Shown here piece by piece: positions 30,383 through 40,956 of a stretch of DNA of 64,000 nt (within the stretch, counting starts at the first letter, position 1; every line of letters begins with the position of its first letter). Source of the stretch: Bacteroidales bacterium Bact_09 (GTDB lineage Bacteria > Bacteroidota > Bacteroidia > Bacteroidales > UBA932); contig LUZA01000025.1 in the NCBI GenBank assembly GCA_001603455.1, positions 19,009 through 83,008 on the forward strand. The letters are read 5' to 3'. The position numbers were made by a program, and so were the translations under genes. The notes beneath the pieces were generated by a model that worked only from the letters and a program-made list of their open reading frames with translations, was not told the DNA's origin and made no database searches.

Positions 30383-31663
30383 ATGAAACAGGATATAGCG
30401 CTTTTTGATCTTATCAGGAAAGAAGAGAACCGTCAATCAAACGGAATTGAATTGATCGCCTCTGAAAATTTTGTGAGTCCACAAGTGTTGAATGCAATGG
30501 GATCCGTTCTGACTAACAAGTATGCAGAAGGATACCCCGAAGCGAGATACTACGGGGGTTGTGAGGTGGTAGATAAATCCGAACAGCTTTGCATAGACAG
30601 GGTCTGTGAATTGTTCCAGGCAGAATATGCCAATGTGCAACCGCATTCGGGGGCACAGGCCAACATGGCCGTTTTCCTTGCCTGTCTGCAACCGGGAGAT
30701 ACCTTTATGGGCCTTGACCTGGCTCACGGAGGGCACCTGACCCACGGCTCACCAGTCAATTTTTCAGGGATCCTTTACCGTCCGGTAGCTTACCAACTGG
30801 ATCCTGAAACGGGATTGATTGATTACAATCAAATGGAGCGCCTGGTACTGGAACATCATCCTAAAATGATTATTGGCGGAGGTTCAGCGTATTCCAGGGA
30901 GTGGGATTACAAACGGATGCGCGAAATTGCTGACAAGGTGGGTGCCCTCTTTATGGTAGATATGGCCCACCCTGCCGGACTGATAGCCGCAGGCCTGCTG
31001 GAGAACCCCCTGAAATATGCGCATATTGTCACTTCCACAACGCATAAAACGCTTAGGGGGCCGAGGGGAGGCATTATCCTTATAGGCAAGGATTTTGACA
31101 ATCCCTGGGGGATCAAAACACCTAAGGGAAAGATCAAAAAAATGTCTGCCATGATCAATTCAAGTGTCTTTCCGGGAGTTCAGGGAGGACCTCTGGAGCA
31201 TGTGATAGCCGGGAAAGCGGTAGCGTTTTTTGAAGCCTTGCAGCCTGAATTCGCGGAGTATCAGAAACAGGTACAGAAAAATGCCCAGGCTATGGGGGCT
31301 GCCTTCGCCAGCCGTAACTATACCATCGTATCGGGAGGCACCGACAACCACTTGCTGTTGATAGACCTTCGTTCAAAATTCCCTGACCTGACCGGAAAGG
31401 AAGCTGAAAATACCCTTGTAAAGGCTGATATTACCGTAAACAAGAATATGGTGCCTTATGACTCACGGTCTCCTTTCAAAACATCGGGCATACGTGTAGG
31501 TTCCCCGGCAGTGACTACCCGCGGACTAAAGGAACATGATATGGAAACTATTGTGGCCCTTATAGATGAGGTTTTGAGTAATATTGACAATCAAGCAGTC
31601 ATAGAACGCATTAAAAAAAGAGTGAAAGAACTCATGGGCGGGTTGCCATTATACGCCTGGTAA
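30383..31663 (+). CDS. glyA: Serine hydroxymethyltransferase
   Basis: [46 protein letters not shown]. Confidence 0.97.
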   Translation: MKQDIALFDLIRKEENRQSNGIELIASENFVSPQVLNAMGSVLTNKYAEGYPEARYYGGCEVVDKSEQLCIDRVCELFQAEYANVQPHSGAQANMAVFLACLQPGDTFMGLDLAHGGHLTHGSPVNFSGILYRPVAYQLDPETGLIDYNQMERLVLEHHPKMIIGGGSAYSREWDYKRMREIADKVGALFMVDMAHPAGLIAAGLLENPLKYAHIVTSTTHKTLRGPRGGIILIGKDFDNPWGIKTPKGKIKKMSAMINSSVFPGVQGGPLEHVIAGKAVAFFEALQPEFAEYQKQVQKNAQAMGAAFASRNYTIVSGGTDNHLLLIDLRSKFPDLTGKEAENTLVKADITVNKNMVPYDSRSPFKTSGIRVGSPAVTTRGLKEHDMETIVALIDEVLSNIDNQAVIERIKKRVKELMGGLPLYAW

Positions 31664-31678
31664 ATACAAACAAAAACT

Positions 31679-32386
31679 ATGAAAAATTTTTTGACCATTG
31701 TTTTAGCTGCAATGGTCCTGACGGCACCATCCGGGATCAGTGCACAGACTGTAAAACGAGGTGTTGTCAAGGCTGTTATTGGTTCAGACCTGAATGAAGT
31801 ACTTCCGAACGATGTGGTGTACATGTACCCGGAATTCCAGACTGGAACACTGATATTCAAGAACAAAAGTTCAGCGGAGGCGACAATGAACCTGTATCTG
31901 CCTGGATCAAACCTGCACTTTCTCGGACCCCGGGGAGATACCCTGGTGGTTAAAAATCAAGATGAGGCGCTGTACCTTTACATGGGCAATGATACGTATA
32001 TCCGTCACAGCAAGTCATGGATCAGGCTCCTTTCTGCCTGGGGAAATCTGGCCTTTGGGATACGTACTACCGTTAGCATTCAGCAACCTCAGAAAACAGG
32101 GGCATATGGTATGGTCGATGTGACGTCTTCTATAACCGAGTACAGTAGTATGGAGGACCAGACCGGACGTACCATGCGTTTGCAAAGCCTGAAAAATATT
32201 CCCTATACAGTAACGCACGATGCGATGCTTTATGACGGAAATAAACTTTACCTGGCAAGCAGAAGAAATTACAAAAAACTGTTTCCCCATAAAAAGGAAT
32301 TTATAGACCAATACATCAAGGAGAACAATCTTGATCTTGGTAAAGCCCAGGATGCTTTGCAATTATTCAATTTGCTGAACCTGTAG
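31679..32386 (+). CDS. Exported hypothetical protein
   Basis: Signal peptide MKNFLTIVLAAMVLTAPSGISAQ; no family recognised. Confidence 0.7.
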   Translation: MKNFLTIVLAAMVLTAPSGISAQTVKRGVVKAVIGSDLNEVLPNDVVYMYPEFQTGTLIFKNKSSAEATMNLYLPGSNLHFLGPRGDTLVVKNQDEALYLYMGNDTYIRHSKSWIRLLSAWGNLAFGIRTTVSIQQPQKTGAYGMVDVTSSITEYSSMEDQTGRTMRLQSLKNIPYTVTHDAMLYDGNKLYLASRRNYKKLFPHKKEFIDQYIKENNLDLGKAQDALQLFNLLNL

Positions 32387-34510
32387 CTGTTTTCGTTGCA
32401 GGACAGGCGTGATTCTTCTGGTATTGGCTGGAATGTGTTGCCTTTCTTTTTGCATCCCAACGACGGCTGCCTCTTCATTCAACACCGGAGTGAGGTTTTT
32501 TTCCTGTAGCGGAACAAAGGGATTGATCTTGTTTTCTGTTTCCCTTCGATTGAGTTCCCTTACCGCATCTATGGTAGTACCGCTGCCCAGGGTGGAGGGC
32601 CTGGCATGTACATCGGGAAAAAATTTCAGGGTATAGGGAAAAAGAGGTTCCTTGTACCAGGATTTATTTTGTGGTGGTGAATCCACTACCATGCGACTGG
32701 TTATGGCATATCGGTCAGAGGGCCGTTCCGGGGCCCTCCAGTTAAATTCAGCAAGTCGCTCCTGATCCTTTTTTAATTCAAAAAGCGGAATCATATCGCT
32801 TTTCACTGACTTCTTGTATATAATACGCTGTGCCCTTCTTTCTTTTAGAAAAACATTCATCTCTTCACATTCTTTGATATTAAGCGAAGTGATAAGGCTG
32901 TCTTCGGGAATATAAAAAAGCGCTTTTGCATTTTTCACGGCATCAAACCGAAAAATATCGTTATCCCGGATATGGGCATACATAAGATCCGCCTTGATCT
33001 GGTGAAAAAATATTTCTTCTTCCTGCGATATAAGAAATGCTTTGGATAGGAAGTCAACCCTGTACAATGAGTCCCTGCTGAACCGGAACTGAATGCTATC
33101 GGCACTCAACTGGCTTTCCTGGTTCCATAATACGGGTTTGCCGTATTGCCGCAATACAGAGTCTATGCTGTTAAAGACCATTGAATCACAGACAGACTGA
33201 AAGTCGCTTTTATATACTCTGACATTACTGTGACCATAAAAAAAGTGGACCTCCAGCGTGTTGAAAAGGCTGTCTCCCCGGTGCTTTACCTCTGCCAGAA
33301 AGGTACTGTCCGTTTTAACAAGGAACAGCTGAATTTCAAGGGAATCTTGTACCGGCATATTGGTCCCGGATGTTTCTGTGGAAACCGTATCAGATGCAGG
33401 AATGGCCGTTGTTGAGTCGGGCAGCATAACGGACTGGGCAGGATCAGCCGGTTTATTTCTTACGGGAATATCCCGACGGGCAAAAGCCCGGACCCGTTCC
33501 AGGGAATCCATCTGTCCGTATGTACTTGTAAAAACAAGAAGGGTATCGGCACGTAGAAAAAGCGAATCTTTCCGGTTGGCTTCCTGGTCAACCTCGTATG
33601 TGATAAATACAGGCTCTTGTGTTACCTGCGCCCAATCCGGATTTCTGCGAAAGTCAAGGCGGTCTCCAAGAATCAACAACTGTTGCGTCGTGTCGCGAAC
33701 CTGTATGTTACGTCTTAAAATCCCTGAATTGTTTATCCGGTCATAGTGCACGTCTTCTGCCATGATCTCCTGTTCGTTGGTTCGTATGAATACGTTATCC
33801 ATAAAATGGAAAAGTTCTTTTTCCCTTTCATAAGTACCCTCCCCGGCGGTCAGGAAGCCGTCTGTATGCCACGCTTGCACGTTTCCCCAGAATTCAGCCA
33901 GGTTCAGATCTGAATGATAATACAGGGAATCTGCCTTAACTCTGAGGGTGTCGGTCCCCATTTCCACATGTTCGTAAAAACAAAACAATTTTTCTTTGGA
34001 ATAATAATAACCCTTCCGGCTTTCCAGAATAGTTCCCTGATTATCTACCATGCTGCCTCCGTTGAAAAAGTAGCCTATACTGTCTTTTGTGTTGAAATTC
34101 AGGTATCGCGTACGTAAACAGTTCCCCTCCTCGTCAAGGAGTTCCACGGTTTTTCCACGGACTTCTGCCGTATTGAGGTCTCCGATATAATGAATGGTTT
34201 CTCCCTTTAATCGTGTTCCCTGCTGGATAATCTCTACATTTCCCACAGCGTCAATAACGTTGTCAGCAGTATTCCAGATTGCAGTATCACATAGAATATA
34301 TGTGTCGTTATGGAGAAAACGGGCCGGTCCCGTAACCTTCCTGTAACTTACCCCAAAAAGTTCATACATTTCTGCCACCTGGGCACTGATCAGATGTACT
34401 TTTTCTTCTGTTGTACGGTCCTTGTTGAAGGCCTGTGCCCGGATCTCTTGCCGGGCAGTAAGCAAAACGGCCAGGCATAACACAAATAGCAGAACCCGGT
34501 GTCTTTCCAT
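32363..34510 (-). CDS. OstA/LptA-like outer-membrane assembly protein
   Basis: OstA-like repeats (NVIDAVGNVEIIQQGTRLKGETIHY); ATG at 34510 overlaps the upstream stop (TAATG). Confidence 0.8.
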   Translation of the reverse strand: MERHRVLLFVLCLAVLLTARQEIRAQAFNKDRTTEEKVHLISAQVAEMYELFGVSYRKVTGPARFLHNDTYILCDTAIWNTADNVIDAVGNVEIIQQGTRLKGETIHYIGDLNTAEVRGKTVELLDEEGNCLRTRYLNFNTKDSIGYFFNGGSMVDNQGTILESRKGYYYSKEKLFCFYEHVEMGTDTLRVKADSLYYHSDLNLAEFWGNVQAWHTDGFLTAGEGTYEREKELFHFMDNVFIRTNEQEIMAEDVHYDRINNSGILRRNIQVRDTTQQLLILGDRLDFRRNPDWAQVTQEPVFITYEVDQEANRKDSLFLRADTLLVFTSTYGQMDSLERVRAFARRDIPVRNKPADPAQSVMLPDSTTAIPASDTVSTETSGTNMPVQDSLEIQLFLVKTDSTFLAEVKHRGDSLFNTLEVHFFYGHSNVRVYKSDFQSVCDSMVFNSIDSVLRQYGKPVLWNQESQLSADSIQFRFSRDSLYRVDFLSKAFLISQEEEIFFHQIKADLMYAHIRDNDIFRFDAVKNAKALFYIPEDSLITSLNIKECEEMNVFLKERRAQRIIYKKSVKSDMIPLFELKKDQERLAEFNWRAPERPSDRYAITSRMVVDSPPQNKSWYKEPLFPYTLKFFPDVHARPSTLGSGTTIDAVRELNRRETENKINPFVPLQEKNLTPVLNEEAAVVGMQKERQHIPANTRRITPVLQRKQLQVQQIE

Positions 34511-35874
34511 TATTTGATCCAACCTTCCCGTTTGAAAGCGCAATCCCTAAACAGGGGATCTATACGGATATATGTGGTTGTTTGTTTTTCCTTTATGAAT
34601 TCTTCTATAGCTTCCAGCTGCTTTTTGTTCTCGGCCAGATTCTGGATGATATTGTAATCGTCTTTAAGGTTGGCCACGTGTGATGGGATGATCTTGTCCA
34701 TCCTGATAATCTTGTAGATAACGTTTCCTTCGCGGCCTTCATTGTCCCGGCTTTCAAAAGCGGCAGAGACATCTCCTTCTTTCATATTCCGTAATATATT
34801 ATAATCGCTGGTCTTGAGCTGGTCTTTCTCGAAGAGCATGGACCCGGTGTTCTGGTCTGCCATACGACCACCATTGAGTCTGGAAGGAGGATCCCCGGAA
34901 TACAACAGGGCTGCTCTTTCAAAGGTAATGCTGTCCGTTTTGATGGTATTTGCTATGCTATCCAGCCGGTTCAGGCATTTTACACGGTCCGAAGTCAGCA
35001 CTTCGGGTTTCAACAGAATGTGCCGGGCATTGAACATATCTCCTTCGCGCTCGATCATTTGGATTAGATGGAATCCGTCAGGAGTCTCTACTATCTGGGA
35101 AACCTGTCCTTCCTTAAGTATGATGGCTGCGTCGCCGAAAGCCGGCCAATACATTTGTTTTGCCGCCATTCCCAGTTCACCACCCCTGCGGGCAGAATAG
35201 GGATCTTGTGAGTACAGGGTGGCCAGGGTGCTGAAACGCTTTCCGTTCAGGATCCTTTCACGGAATTCCAGCAAGCGCTCCTTGACCATCAGAATGGCTT
35301 CCTCTTTTGGGGGATAGAGGACGATCTGGCTTAGCTGGTACTGGGTAGGAATGATGGGCAGGCTGTCCTTTGGTGTACGGAGGTAAAAATCTTCAATATC
35401 CTTTGGTGTCAGGGAAGGAACTTTTGCAACAATGGCAGATTGCATGTCCCGGGTCAGACTTTGCTCACGGAACAACTCGCGCCATTCCTGTTTCAGTTTG
35501 AATAGTGGTTTTCTAAAATACTCTTCCGTGGCTTTTTCCCCTCCTAGGCGTGTTTTGATATCCTGCAGCCTGTTCTCGAGTTCCAGTTCTACATATTCTT
35601 CATTCACCGTAAGACTGTCAAGCCGTGCCTGATTGAGCATCAATTTGGAGATTAGCATATTTTCCAGGATATCACACCGCAGGTTCTTATCGGTTATGAC
35701 GCCCTGCATCATCTGCATCTGCACTTCCTCCTCGATAGCGGATAACTGGATCATTTCATTGCCCACCAAAGCAATCACCTTGTCAACCAGGCCGTTGCCA
35801 TATTTTTGACTATAGGCAAATGTGGTTATCAGCAGGAACAACAGCATGACTGTTGCCGGTTTATTAATCTTCAT
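34510..35874 (-). CDS. SurA-like peptidyl-prolyl isomerase (parvulin domains)
   Basis: DKVIALVGNEMIQLSAIEEEV, FSTLATLYSQDPYSARRGGELGMAA, HLIQMIERE. Confidence 0.88.
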   Translation of the reverse strand: MKINKPATVMLLFLLITTFAYSQKYGNGLVDKVIALVGNEMIQLSAIEEEVQMQMMQGVITDKNLRCDILENMLISKLMLNQARLDSLTVNEEYVELELENRLQDIKTRLGGEKATEEYFRKPLFKLKQEWRELFREQSLTRDMQSAIVAKVPSLTPKDIEDFYLRTPKDSLPIIPTQYQLSQIVLYPPKEEAILMVKERLLEFRERILNGKRFSTLATLYSQDPYSARRGGELGMAAKQMYWPAFGDAAIILKEGQVSQIVETPDGFHLIQMIEREGDMFNARHILLKPEVLTSDRVKCLNRLDSIANTIKTDSITFERAALLYSGDPPSRLNGGRMADQNTGSMLFEKDQLKTSDYNILRNMKEGDVSAAFESRDNEGREGNVIYKIIRMDKIIPSHVANLKDDYNIIQNLAENKKQLEAIEEFIKEKQTTTYIRIDPLFRDCAFKREGWIK

Positions 35875-36730
35875 CCTTTTTGTAAATTTTTATCATTTGT
35901 TTGTTCCAGCCTTCTTTTAGCACTTCTCTATCGAGGTCTTTCAACAAATTCTGTTTCCTTTTACTCAGGATGATCTGGCGAATACTGGCCTCGATATGTT
36001 CCAGGGGTGCAGGATCCCCGGTCGGGATAAAAGCTGTGACAGATACAAGATAAGTATACAGACTATCGCGTATGTCGATGTATCCGTCCGATCGTAAAGC
36101 TTGTTGTCCGGCATTTGTTCCATCCGGCAAATCTTGTGCCAATTCCAAAGCCGAGAGCCATTTACCCGTGTAATCGGTATAGATCTCGGCAGAACTTTCA
36201 CATAAACGCTCCAACTGTGTCAGGTCTTCCAGGGTATTGGAACGGTATATGTTCCTTATCATGGGCAGGTACGGGGAATGAAGCCGCATCTTAATGAACC
36301 TGGCCTTGAACAACGGGTCTTCCAGCAGGAAAAATTCCCTGTTTTCGTTGTAATACGTAAGGATCTCTTCTGGCTTTATGAGGGTGTCTATGCGTTCTTC
36401 TACGTATTTTTTCTGGTATCTGAACACCAAAAGGGATTTCCTGTAGTCCGCCAGTTCCTGTTCCACATCCTTTTCTTCTTTAGAAAGCTCATGCTCGGCC
36501 TTTTTCAGAAGCAGGTTGTCAATAGCCCAAATATCTATATAATGATTAACCAGGTTTATTGAATCGTCAGGGGAAAGCATTCCCTGCAACAATCCTTCAA
36601 CGTCTTTTTTATAGAGGATATCCTTTCCTATCTGGGCTATCCGTTCCGGTTCGTTTCCGAACCACCGCTTTAAGTGACGGCAGGAGCCCAGCGTGATCAG
36701 ACATAACAGTATTACTATCCATTTTTTCAT
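35864..36730 (-). CDS. Lipoprotein, SurA/PpiC-N-terminal-like
   Basis: Lipobox CLITLGSC; start chosen at MKKWIVILL; adjacent to surA-like gene. Confidence 0.65.
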   Translation of the reverse strand: MKKWIVILLCLITLGSCRHLKRWFGNEPERIAQIGKDILYKKDVEGLLQGMLSPDDSINLVNHYIDIWAIDNLLLKKAEHELSKEEKDVEQELADYRKSLLVFRYQKKYVEERIDTLIKPEEILTYYNENREFFLLEDPLFKARFIKMRLHSPYLPMIRNIYRSNTLEDLTQLERLCESSAEIYTDYTGKWLSALELAQDLPDGTNAGQQALRSDGYIDIRDSLYTYLVSVTAFIPTGDPAPLEHIEASIRQIILSKRKQNLLKDLDREVLKEGWNKQMIKIYKKDED

Positions 36731-36740
36731 CACGGGATGG

Positions 36741-38210
36741 TTATCTGGAATAATTGGGTGCTTCACGCGTTATAGTTACATCGTGCGGATGGTTTTCTAT
36801 TACTCCGGCAGATGTGATACGCACAAATTCTGCTTTTTTCAATGTTGCCAGGTCCGGAGTGCCACAGTATCCCATGCCTGCGCGAAGACCACCGGCCAGC
36901 TGAAAAAAGACTTCAGCCAACGTTCCCTTGTAAGGGACCTGTGCCACAATTCCTTCCGGCACCAGTTTTTTGATATCATCCTCGGCATCCTGAAAGTAAC
37001 GGTCTTTGGATCCCTGTTGCATAGCCTCCAGGGATCCCATTCCACGGTAACTTTTGAATTTTCTTCCGTTCAGGATAATAGTCTCTCCAGGAGATTCTTC
37101 AACTCCGGCAAACAAAGAGCCGGCCATCACCGTATCTGCTCCTGCAGCCAATGCCTTGACCATGTCGCCGGAATACCTTATGCCACCATCTGCGATGATG
37201 GGGACCCCCTTGTCTTTCAATACCTTATATGCCTCAATAATGGCCGAGAGCTGGGGAACGCCCACACCGGCAACTACGCGTGTTGTACAGATGGAACCCG
37301 GACCGATACCCACCTTGACGGCATCTGCCCCGCATTCGGCCAAGGCAATGGCCCCCGAAGCTGTTGCCACGTTCCCGGCAACAATATCCAGATCGGGAAA
37401 GGCTTTTTTTGCCTTGCGCACCATATCCAGAACTCCCTTTGAATGACCGTGCGCTGTATCAATCACCACAGCATCGATATCTACCGAGATGAGTTTTTCT
37501 ATGTGCTGCAGGGTGTTTGTTCTTACTCCGACTGCAGCAGCTGTACGCAACCTGCCTTTGCTGTCCTTGGTGGCATTTGGATTGTCTTTTATTTTTGTGA
37601 TATCCTTAAAAGTCAGCAGTCCAATGAGTTTGAAATGTCTGTCAACCACCGGAAGTTTTTCTATTTTGTATATCTTTAAAAGCTTGGTGGCACTGTTCAG
37701 ATCTGCGCCGTCATTTATGGTTACCAGGTTCTCTTTGGTCATCACTTCAGAAATGGGGGTCCCTTCATTTTCCACAAAACGGAGGTCCCGATTGGTAACG
37801 ATTCCAATAAGCCGGTGCCTGTTGTCAACCACAGGAATCCCTCCAATATGATTTTCCGCCATTAATTTTAAGGCATCTCCCACACAGGCTCCGGGTCCTA
37901 TGACAATCGGATCATAAATCATCCCACTCTCTGACCTTTTTACTTTCCGCACGTGTTCCATTTGTTGCTCAATGGTCATATTTTTGTGGATCACCCCCAA
38001 CCCTCCCTCACGGGCAATGGCTATGGCCAGGGTTGAATCGGTTACGGTGTCCATTGCAGAGGAAACAATGGGTGCACTAAGTACTATGTTCTTCGAAAAA
38101 TGTGTAGTCAGATCCACATCCCGGGGAAGAACAGATGAAGCGGCTGGAAGAAGTAACACGTCATCAAACGTGAGTCCCTCAAAAACTATACGATCATCAA
38201 AAGATTTCAT
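36741..38210 (-). CDS. guaB: IMP dehydrogenase
   Basis: [10 protein letters not shown], tandem CBS domains, [20 protein letters not shown]; tracked start 38216 is TTG, ATG at 38210. Confidence 0.97.
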   Translation of the reverse strand: MKSFDDRIVFEGLTFDDVLLLPAASSVLPRDVDLTTHFSKNIVLSAPIVSSAMDTVTDSTLAIAIAREGGLGVIHKNMTIEQQMEHVRKVKRSESGMIYDPIVIGPGACVGDALKLMAENHIGGIPVVDNRHRLIGIVTNRDLRFVENEGTPISEVMTKENLVTINDGADLNSATKLLKIYKIEKLPVVDRHFKLIGLLTFKDITKIKDNPNATKDSKGRLRTAAAVGVRTNTLQHIEKLISVDIDAVVIDTAHGHSKGVLDMVRKAKKAFPDLDIVAGNVATASGAIALAECGADAVKVGIGPGSICTTRVVAGVGVPQLSAIIEAYKVLKDKGVPIIADGGIRYSGDMVKALAAGADTVMAGSLFAGVEESPGETIILNGRKFKSYRGMGSLEAMQQGSKDRYFQDAEDDIKKLVPEGIVAQVPYKGTLAEVFFQLAGGLRAGMGYCGTPDLATLKKAEFVRITSAGVIENHPHDVTITREAPNYSR

Positions 38211-38229
38211 GGCCAAAGATTTTATCTTG

Positions 38230-38237
38230 CAAATATA
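38230..38237 (-). promoter_or_regulatory. -7 box TATATTTG for guaB (leader about 19 nt)
   Basis: Exact TAnnTTTG on minus strand. Confidence 0.5.
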
Positions 38238-38259
38238 AAGAAAACGAGTGATTATGTAT

Positions 38260-38267
38260 TATCTTTG
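38260..38267 (+). promoter_or_regulatory. -7 box TATCTTTG, 5 nt before the symporter ATG
   Basis: Exact TAnnTTTG. Confidence 0.55.
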
Positions 38268-38272
38268 TCCGT

Positions 38273-39460
38273 ATGAAGAAATGGAAGATCGGATTGTTGG
38301 CCCGTGTTGCCATTGCTATAGTTCTGGGAATTTTGTCTGGATTGTTCTTACCTACATGGTCCCTGCGTATTTTTTTAACATTCAACAATCTATTTAGTAA
38401 ATTTTTGGATTTTACTGTACCACTGATCATCCTGGGACTCATTGCCCCTGGAATCGCCGAATTGGGGAAGGGTGCCGGCAAAATGCTTGGTACCACACTG
38501 GGTCTAGCTTACGGGTCCACCCTGCTGAGCGGTTTTTTTGCCTTCTTTTCATGCTGTGCGATATACCCCTTTTTACTTAAAGGAGCTGTAAACGGAATGG
38601 AAATACAGCCACAGGCCGGGGAGGCGTTGCAAGGAAGTGACCAGCTGATCCCCTATTTTTCCCTGGACTTTCCGCCTCTCTTTGGTGTGATGACTGCATT
38701 GGTCTTTGCTTTCATACTGGGTTTGGGATTGACCGTGATTAGAAACGGAAAGGCCTTGATGGAGGTTCTTATAGGTTTTCGCGAGATCGTAAATAAAACC
38801 ATATCGGGAGTCATCATCCCGCTCCTGCCTTTGTTCGTATTTGGGATCTTTATGAAGATGGCAGCCGAAGGTCATGTAGAAAAAGTATTAGGCGTTTTTA
38901 TTAAGATAGTGGTGCTGATCTTCATACTGACCATTATACTTTTACTGTTCCAGTTTATCGTTGCAGGTCTGATAGGAAGAAAGAATCCTTTCGCATTGTT
39001 GCATACCATGCTTACGGCCTATGTAACGGCACTGGGGACACAGTCTTCTGCAGCAACCATTCCGGTTACCCTGCGTCAGACCGTCAAATGTGGTGTTGAT
39101 CCGCGTATAGCTGGATCGGTCATACCCTTGTGTGCGACAGTACATCTGTCCGGGAGCATGCTCAAGATAACCTCCTGTGCCATTGCTGTGATGATGATGA
39201 TGAACATTCCTCTTGATCCGACCGTCTTTGTCGGATTCATTTTCCTGCTTGGTATTACAATGATTGCCGCACCGGGGGTACCAGGAGGTGCTATCATGGC
39301 TGCCATTGCAGTTCTTCAGTCTGTTCTGGGATTCGGGACAGAGGCCGTCGGACTTATGATCACCCTCTATATTGCTATGGATAGTTTTGGAACGGCATGC
39401 AATGTCACCGGAGACGGGGCTATTGCCGTTATAGTCGACAAGATATATGCTAAGGATTAG
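38273..39460 (+). CDS. Dicarboxylate/amino acid:cation symporter (DAACS family)
   Basis: TALGTQSSAATIPVTLRQTV, DSFGTACNVTGDGAIAVIVDK. Confidence 0.92.
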   Translation: MKKWKIGLLARVAIAIVLGILSGLFLPTWSLRIFLTFNNLFSKFLDFTVPLIILGLIAPGIAELGKGAGKMLGTTLGLAYGSTLLSGFFAFFSCCAIYPFLLKGAVNGMEIQPQAGEALQGSDQLIPYFSLDFPPLFGVMTALVFAFILGLGLTVIRNGKALMEVLIGFREIVNKTISGVIIPLLPLFVFGIFMKMAAEGHVEKVLGVFIKIVVLIFILTIILLLFQFIVAGLIGRKNPFALLHTMLTAYVTALGTQSSAATIPVTLRQTVKCGVDPRIAGSVIPLCATVHLSGSMLKITSCAIAVMMMMNIPLDPTVFVGFIFLLGITMIAAPGVPGGAIMAAIAVLQSVLGFGTEAVGLMITLYIAMDSFGTACNVTGDGAIAVIVDKIYAKD

Positions 39461-39980
39461 TGTTTTTTGCGGATCACAGACCGGGAACGATCCTTTGATA
39501 ATACAACAGGCCAAGTTGCTGGGATCCCTGCTGGCTGCACAAGGAATTGAATTGGTCTATGGCGGAACAGACATCGGAATTATGGGAATACTTGCCGACA
39601 GTGCACTGGCTGCAGGAGGCAAAGTGGAGGGAGTGATGCCATCGCTTATCGAAGAAAAACGCATCGCCCATAGACATCTTACGCGTATGATCCAGGTATC
39701 TACCTTGGAAGAACGGAAGAAAAAACTTATTGAACAGTGTGATGCGATAGTTGTATTTCCGGGCAGTTACGGGACCATGGACGAATTGTTCAGCGCCTTG
39801 GTGCTCAAGCAATTGGGTAAAATTAACAAACCTGTGGTGTTGCTTAATGCAGGTGGTTTTTACGATCCATTACTGGCACAACTTGACCATATGGTAAAAC
39901 TGGGCTTTATGCCGGAGCGCTTTCGTTCAAACCTGCAGGTTGTCAATGATTGCAGGGAGTTGCATTTTCTTTGGGATTGA
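39447..39980 (+). CDS. TIGR00730 Rossmann-fold protein (LOG family)
   Basis: VFPGSYGTMDELFSALVLKQLG (PGGxGTxxE-like), GGTDIGIMG. Confidence 0.9.
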   Translation: MLRISVFCGSQTGNDPLIIQQAKLLGSLLAAQGIELVYGGTDIGIMGILADSALAAGGKVEGVMPSLIEEKRIAHRHLTRMIQVSTLEERKKKLIEQCDAIVVFPGSYGTMDELFSALVLKQLGKINKPVVLLNAGGFYDPLLAQLDHMVKLGFMPERFRSNLQVVNDCRELHFLWD

Positions 39981-40896
39981 CATACCTGACACCCTGGTAC
40001 GTATTGCGTTCTTCCAGCCTTTTTTCCAGCAGTCGCAGGATCTCGACATTGCGGATGAGTCCCCACGGAGTGGACCGGACAAAACGTGGGGGTACTTCCC
40101 CGGCTATGCGTTCAATAAACATATCGGGGCGCAGCCGTTCCAGAAAATCAATAACAAAGTCCAGATACTGATCGAGTGAAAAAGTCACAAAATCTCTGGG
40201 CCTTTCTGCAAATTCCTTTTCCATGGCCGTGTCCCTGATAATTTGTAGCTGATGCATCTTAAGGCTTGTAACGGGCAGCTGGCTTAGCAGGCTGGCTTCT
40301 GCGAGCATCTCTTCCCGGGATTCTCCGGGGAGCCCAAAGATCATATGGACCCCGGTGTGAATACCCAAGGCAGCGGTGGCTGCAATGGCTTGGGCGGATT
40401 GTTCCCATGTATGGCAACGGTTGATGCGCTGCAATGTTCTGTTGTAGCACGATTCCACCCCGTATTCGATCATAACTATTTTATCTTGTGACAGATCTGC
40501 GAAATATTTCAGTTTTTCCATGTCTATGCAATCGGGCCGGGTCCCGATAACAATCCCCTTTATGCGGGTGTCCTCCAGAACGGGTTTGTAAATCCGGCGA
40601 AGCTCCTCAAGTGGAGCGTGTGTATTGGAATATGGCTGAAAATAGGCCAGGTATCCTCCGGCTTTACGGTAGCGGACACGATGAAATTCAATTCCTTCGT
40701 CTATTTGCCGGGTCAGACTTTTTTGCGGGGTGCTGTATCCGGGATGAAATGCACGGTTATCACAATAGGTACATCCGCCGGTTCCGGCTGTTCCATCCCG
40801 GTTGGGACAGGTAAATCCGGCATCTACCACTACTTTTTGCAGGCGTGTTCCGTATTTACGGATAAAATATCCTGTAAAGGATCTGTATCTTTGCAC
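39943..40896 (-). CDS. TIGR01212 family radical SAM protein
   Basis: VVVDAGFTCPNRDGTAGTGGCTYCDNRAF; GTG start. Confidence 0.92.
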   Translation of the reverse strand: MQRYRSFTGYFIRKYGTRLQKVVVDAGFTCPNRDGTAGTGGCTYCDNRAFHPGYSTPQKSLTRQIDEGIEFHRVRYRKAGGYLAYFQPYSNTHAPLEELRRIYKPVLEDTRIKGIVIGTRPDCIDMEKLKYFADLSQDKIVMIEYGVESCYNRTLQRINRCHTWEQSAQAIAATAALGIHTGVHMIFGLPGESREEMLAEASLLSQLPVTSLKMHQLQIIRDTAMEKEFAERPRDFVTFSLDQYLDFVIDFLERLRPDMFIERIAGEVPPRFVRSTPWGLIRNVEILRLLEKRLEERNTYQGVRYVNPKENATPCNH

Positions 40897-40900
40897 GGTG

Positions 40901-40908
40901 CAAAGGTA
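40901..40908 (-). promoter_or_regulatory. -7 box TACCTTTG, 4 nt before the radical SAM GTG
   Basis: Exact TAnnTTTG on minus strand. Confidence 0.5.
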
Positions 40909-40942
40909 AAAAAGTATATCTTGTCAAATCAAAGATTTGCTG

Positions 40943-40950
40943 TAAATTTG
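40943..40950 (+). promoter_or_regulatory. Promoter TTG (40921-40923)-N19-TAAATTTG, 6 nt before the NlpC/P60 ATG
   Basis: Both -33 and -7 elements present at consensus spacing. Confidence 0.65.
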
Positions 40951-40956
40951 TAAGTT

